Positions 32,603 to 35,106 of a DNA stretch of 35,106 bases are shown here, piece after piece. The notes below the pieces were generated by a model. That model was not told where the DNA came from, searched no databases, and was given only the letters and a program-made list of their open reading frames with translations. Numbering within the stretch: the stretch's first letter is position 1; each line of letters begins with the position of its first letter. Source of the DNA: an uncultured Eubacteriales bacterium (GTDB lineage: Bacteria; Bacillota; Clostridia; Christensenellales; Aristaeellaceae); NCBI GenBank assembly GCA_902798105.1, contig CADBVG010000026.1, positions 1 through 35,106 on the forward strand, written 5' to 3'. A program made the translations under genes and the position numbers.

Positions 32603-33673
32603 ATGTATCTGGATCATCGCGTGACCGTGAAGATTGCCCGCGTATTGAATATGATCGACATGTCGGCGTTGCTGCTGGATTCCAGCGGCAATGTGATATT
32701 GCCCGAGGGCGACCAGCGCACCTTCACCATTCCCGAGGAAGCGCTGGCCAACCCCACCACGCCCTTTATCTATGGCGCCATGACCCTGATCGGCACATCC
32801 GACGACCAGCCCGTGTTTGTCTGCCTGCACGGCGACAGCGACGATATTAAGAAGTGCGCCGTGCTCTGCGCCGAGCTGATCAACGTGCTGATGCGCGAGG
32901 ACATGAGCCACAGCAATCGGGAACAGTCGCTGCGGCAGATGCTGCGGGGCGACGTGGAGGGGGCCGAGTTTGAATCGCTGGCCGCCGAGCACAACATCCC
33001 CGTCAAGATGAACCGGTGCGTGCTGTACTTCTACTTCCAGGACATGGAGGTGGAGACCGCCATCCGCGTGATGATGGACGCGGTGGAAAGCGAGCACGAC
33101 ATCGTCACCGAGGTGGGACACCACTCCGTGGCCATGCTGAAGGCCGTGGATGAGGATGCGGATTTCGACGAGCTGGAGGAGTACGCCAACGCCTTCGAGA
33201 GCAGCTTCCTCACTGAAACCGGCACTACGGTGTTCATCGGCATCTCCGACCCCCGCACCGATCTGGTGGCCATCCCCGAGGCCTTCGCCGAGGCCCGCAG
33301 CGCCATCAACGTGGGCCGCGTCTACCACAGCAACAAGCGCGTGTTCGTGTACCGCAACCTGCTGCTGGAGCGCTTCCTCAACGAGGTTTCCCCCCAGCTG
33401 GGCGCGAGCTACAACAGCCGCATCTTCAATCGGAAGACCGCCCGGCTGTTCAATGACGAGATGATCCATACCATCGAGACCTTCTTCGACAACAGCCTGA
33501 ACCTCTCGGAGACGGCCCGCAAGCTGTACATCCATCGCAACACGCTGGTGTACCGCCTGGAGAAGGTGCAGCACGCCATCGGCCTGGACCTGCGCAACTT
33601 CGATGACGCGGTCACCTTCAAGATGATGATGCTGCTGGGCAAGGGCGAGGGCAACCGCAGGCTGCGGCTGTAA
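32603..33673 (+). CDS. PucR/CdaR-family transcriptional regulator
   Basis: A 356-aa regulator. GGGAGG upstream of ATG 32603 sets the start; the open frame to 32465 is leader. The middle has a GGDEF-like region (about 175-275, VGHHSVAMLK...TTVFIGISDPRTDL...EARSAINVG), and the C-terminal PucR-type helix-turn-helix is NLSETARKLYIHRNTLVYRL followed by EKVQHAIGLDLRNFDDAVTF. Relatives sense diacids, purines or other metabolites. No metabolic operon is adjacent, so the ligand is unknown. Ends at a strong terminator. Confidence 0.85.
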   Translation: MYLDHRVTVKIARVLNMIDMSALLLDSSGNVILPEGDQRTFTIPEEALANPTTPFIYGAMTLIGTSDDQPVFVCLHGDSDDIKKCAVLCAELINVLMREDMSHSNREQSLRQMLRGDVEGAEFESLAAEHNIPVKMNRCVLYFYFQDMEVETAIRVMMDAVESEHDIVTEVGHHSVAMLKAVDEDADFDELEEYANAFESSFLTETGTTVFIGISDPRTDLVAIPEAFAEARSAINVGRVYHSNKRVFVYRNLLLERFLNEVSPQLGASYNSRIFNRKTARLFNDEMIHTIETFFDNSLNLSETARKLYIHRNTLVYRLEKVQHAIGLDLRNFDDAVTFKMMMLLGKGEGNRRLRL

Positions 33674-33712
33674 TCAGGTGTCGCGCCGGATCATACATTC
33701 ATAGCAACCCGG

Positions 33713-33743
33713 ATAAGCGCCGGATTTATCCGGCGCTTATTCT
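33713..33743 (+). terminator. Terminator after the PucR-type regulator
   Basis: Perfect 13-bp arms 33713-33725/33728-33740 (ATAAGCGCCGGAT) with a TT loop, then TCT. Confidence 0.75.
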
Positions 33744-33768
33744 GTCAATAACCCCTTCAGGAGGCTTC

Positions 33769-34983
33769 ATGAATAACGGCAATTTGCGCAAGCTGGCATT
33801 GGTATGGGGGGCGCTGATGATCGCGGTGATTTCCAGCACCGTGACGCTGGTGGTTTCAGGCCGTTTGGGCCGCGGCGAGGGCGAGAGCCAGCGCTGGGTT
33901 ACCGAGGCGGAATACGAGACCATCCAGCGCTACAGCCGCCTGGACGAGGTGCGCCAGACGATGCTCAGGGATTACTACAGGGAGCTGGACGACGACACGC
34001 TGGTGCTGGGTGCAATCCGCGGCATGACCGGCGCCGTCGACGATCCCTACACTTTCTACTACACTCCCGAGGAGCTGAAGCGGGAGAACGAGGACACCGC
34101 CGGCGCCTACTTCGGTATTGGTACGCTGCTTCAAAACACGGCGGAGGGGGAAATCGAAATCGTCCGCGTGTTTCCGGGTTCCCCTGCGGAGGCGGCTGGA
34201 CTGCACACCGGGGATGTGATACTGGCCGTGGACGGCAATGCCGTTACCGGCGCGGACGGCCGCAGCTATCTCGACGCCGTGCGGCGCATGCGGGGCGGTG
34301 AGGGCAGCCAGGTGACGCTGACCGTGCGGCGCGACGGCGAGCGGATGGCCATACCGGTTATCCGGGGCGATGTGAAGATCAGCTACGCCAGTTATCAGGT
34401 GTTGCCCGGCAACATCGGCTATATCAACATCTCCCAGTTCACCGGCGATGCGTCCCAGGTGTTCCATGAGGCCATCGACGCATTTAAGAAGCAGGGCGTC
34501 ACGGGACTGGTGGTGGATGTGCGCAACAACCCCGGGGGATTGCTGGACCAGGCGGTCAGCATCGCCGATACCCTGCTGCCCAAGGGCCTGATTGTCTACA
34601 CCCAGCAGCGGGATGGCTCCCGCCAGGATTACTATTCCGACGCGGCCTATTATGACGTGCCTCTGGCTGTGCTGGTGAACGGCATGTCCGCCAGCGCGTC
34701 GGAAATCCTCGCCGGTTCGGTGCAGGCCCTGGGACGGGGCACAGTGGTGGGGCTTCGGACCTACGGCAAGGGGGTCGTGCAGTCGCTTCAAACCTTCAGG
34801 GAGGACAACGCGGGCATGCAGCTGACCACGGCCAGCTATTTCGACGCCCTGGACCGCTGTCCCCAGGGCGTCGGCGTACAGCCGGATATAGAGGTGGCGC
34901 TGGAGGGCTCCACCCTGCGACCGGAACCCGACCCGCAGAGCGACAACCAGCTGGCCGAGGCGATTCGGGCCGTCAGCGGCTAA
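33769..34983 (+). CDS. S41 carboxyl-terminal processing protease (CtpA/CtpB-like)
   Basis: A 404-aa secreted or membrane-anchored serine protease. TM or signal at about 8-30, a PDZ domain at about 100-185 (YFGIGTLLQ...VFPGSPAEAAGLHTGDVILAV), then the catalytic core with GYINISQFTG and VVDVRNNPGGLLDQAV. Ser309 in NGMSASASEILAGS, Lys334 and Gln338 in TYGKGVVQ form the Ser/Lys/Gln triad; as I recall the same numbers apply in Bacillus CtpB, which acts in sporulation signalling. AGGAGG before the ATG. The TAA stop is the first three bases of repeat copy C, so the present C-terminus may be set by that insertion. Confidence 0.9.
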   Translation: MNNGNLRKLALVWGALMIAVISSTVTLVVSGRLGRGEGESQRWVTEAEYETIQRYSRLDEVRQTMLRDYYRELDDDTLVLGAIRGMTGAVDDPYTFYYTPEELKRENEDTAGAYFGIGTLLQNTAEGEIEIVRVFPGSPAEAAGLHTGDVILAVDGNAVTGADGRSYLDAVRRMRGGEGSQVTLTVRRDGERMAIPVIRGDVKISYASYQVLPGNIGYINISQFTGDASQVFHEAIDAFKKQGVTGLVVDVRNNPGGLLDQAVSIADTLLPKGLIVYTQQRDGSRQDYYSDAAYYDVPLAVLVNGMSASASEILAGSVQALGRGTVVGLRTYGKGVVQSLQTFREDNAGMQLTTASYFDALDRCPQGVGVQPDIEVALEGSTLRPEPDPQSDNQLAEAIRAVSG

Positions 34984-35106
34984 GGAAATACCGCACAAAC
35001 GGGCGGTATGTCTGGCGGTGCCATTTCCGCCATGCACATCCTGCAAATTCCTTGACTTGCCGCCAGCAAGCCTGCGAAATTTGCAGGCGCGCATGACGGA
35101 AAATTC
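34981..35106. mobile_element. MITE-like element, copy C (cut by window end)
   Basis: Starts TAAGGAAATACCGCACAA, directly at the protease stop codon. It matches copy A in the opposite orientation, including TCTGGCGGTGCC...TTCCGCCA and GCCAGCAAGCCTGC...CATGACGGAAAA, with more divergence than between A and B. The far end is outside the window. Confidence 0.75.

Overview
The window looks like a chromosomal segment of a GC-rich, endospore-forming Clostridia-type bacterium (Bacillota). The evidence is Spo0A, a SpoIIP-family hydrolase with a DUF1614 membrane partner, the Gram-positive infC-rpmI-rplT operon with an AUU-started infC, sigma-A promoters with 17-bp spacers, and many Sec-secreted surface proteins. 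A gut or rumen lineage is plausible, but I cannot fix the genus.

Layout. Positions 1-2900 hold spo0A facing a two-gene minus-strand operon (DUF1614, spoIIP-like); a nested palindromic element lies between them. Positions 3122-8857 hold one very large secreted protein with InlB-type beta repeats, leucine-rich repeats, Ig-like domains and an acidic tail. Positions 8860-11420 hold two highly expressed-looking secreted SH3-like proteins, each with a strong promoter, a long structured 5' leader and a structured 3' region. Positions 11429-15562 hold an orphan PhoB-type regulator, then a complete partner-switching module: a SpoIIE-type phosphatase with a LytS-like membrane domain, an RsbW-like kinase and a STAS antagonist. 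An MscS channel follows, then a small SH3 protein carrying a double-glycine (bacteriocin-type) leader, then transketolase.

Positions 19536-26304 look like an extracellular flavin/electron-transfer locus. It has a secreted flavoprotein with two FMN-binding domains and a fumarate-reductase-like FAD domain. Divergent from it are a NusG-II lipoprotein, a Gx-transporter-family membrane protein, the flavin transferase ApbE, a DUF1622 membrane protein and a second NusG-II protein. ApbE would attach FMN to the flavoprotein. NudC, a decayed ABC-2 permease, a Cys-rich small protein and a MutT-like Nudix hydrolase follow. Positions 28440-29713 are the L20-leader/infC-rpmI-rplT operon. It converges with a five-domain Ig-like (BIG2) protein. 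The right end carries a small acidic protein, a RadC-type JAMM protein, a PucR/CdaR-type regulator and a CtpA/CtpB-like protease.

The most unusual content is non-coding. A MITE-like element occurs three times (about 19508, 28033 and 34981) and rewrites or supplies the 3' ends of two genes. Several palindromic repeats sit directly on stop codons. The SH3-protein UTRs share a CCGCGGA motif, often at or near the tip of long hairpins. The double-glycine-leader SH3 protein is the most unusual coding gene. All calls come from reading the sequence alone; family names rest on recognised motifs, not on searches.
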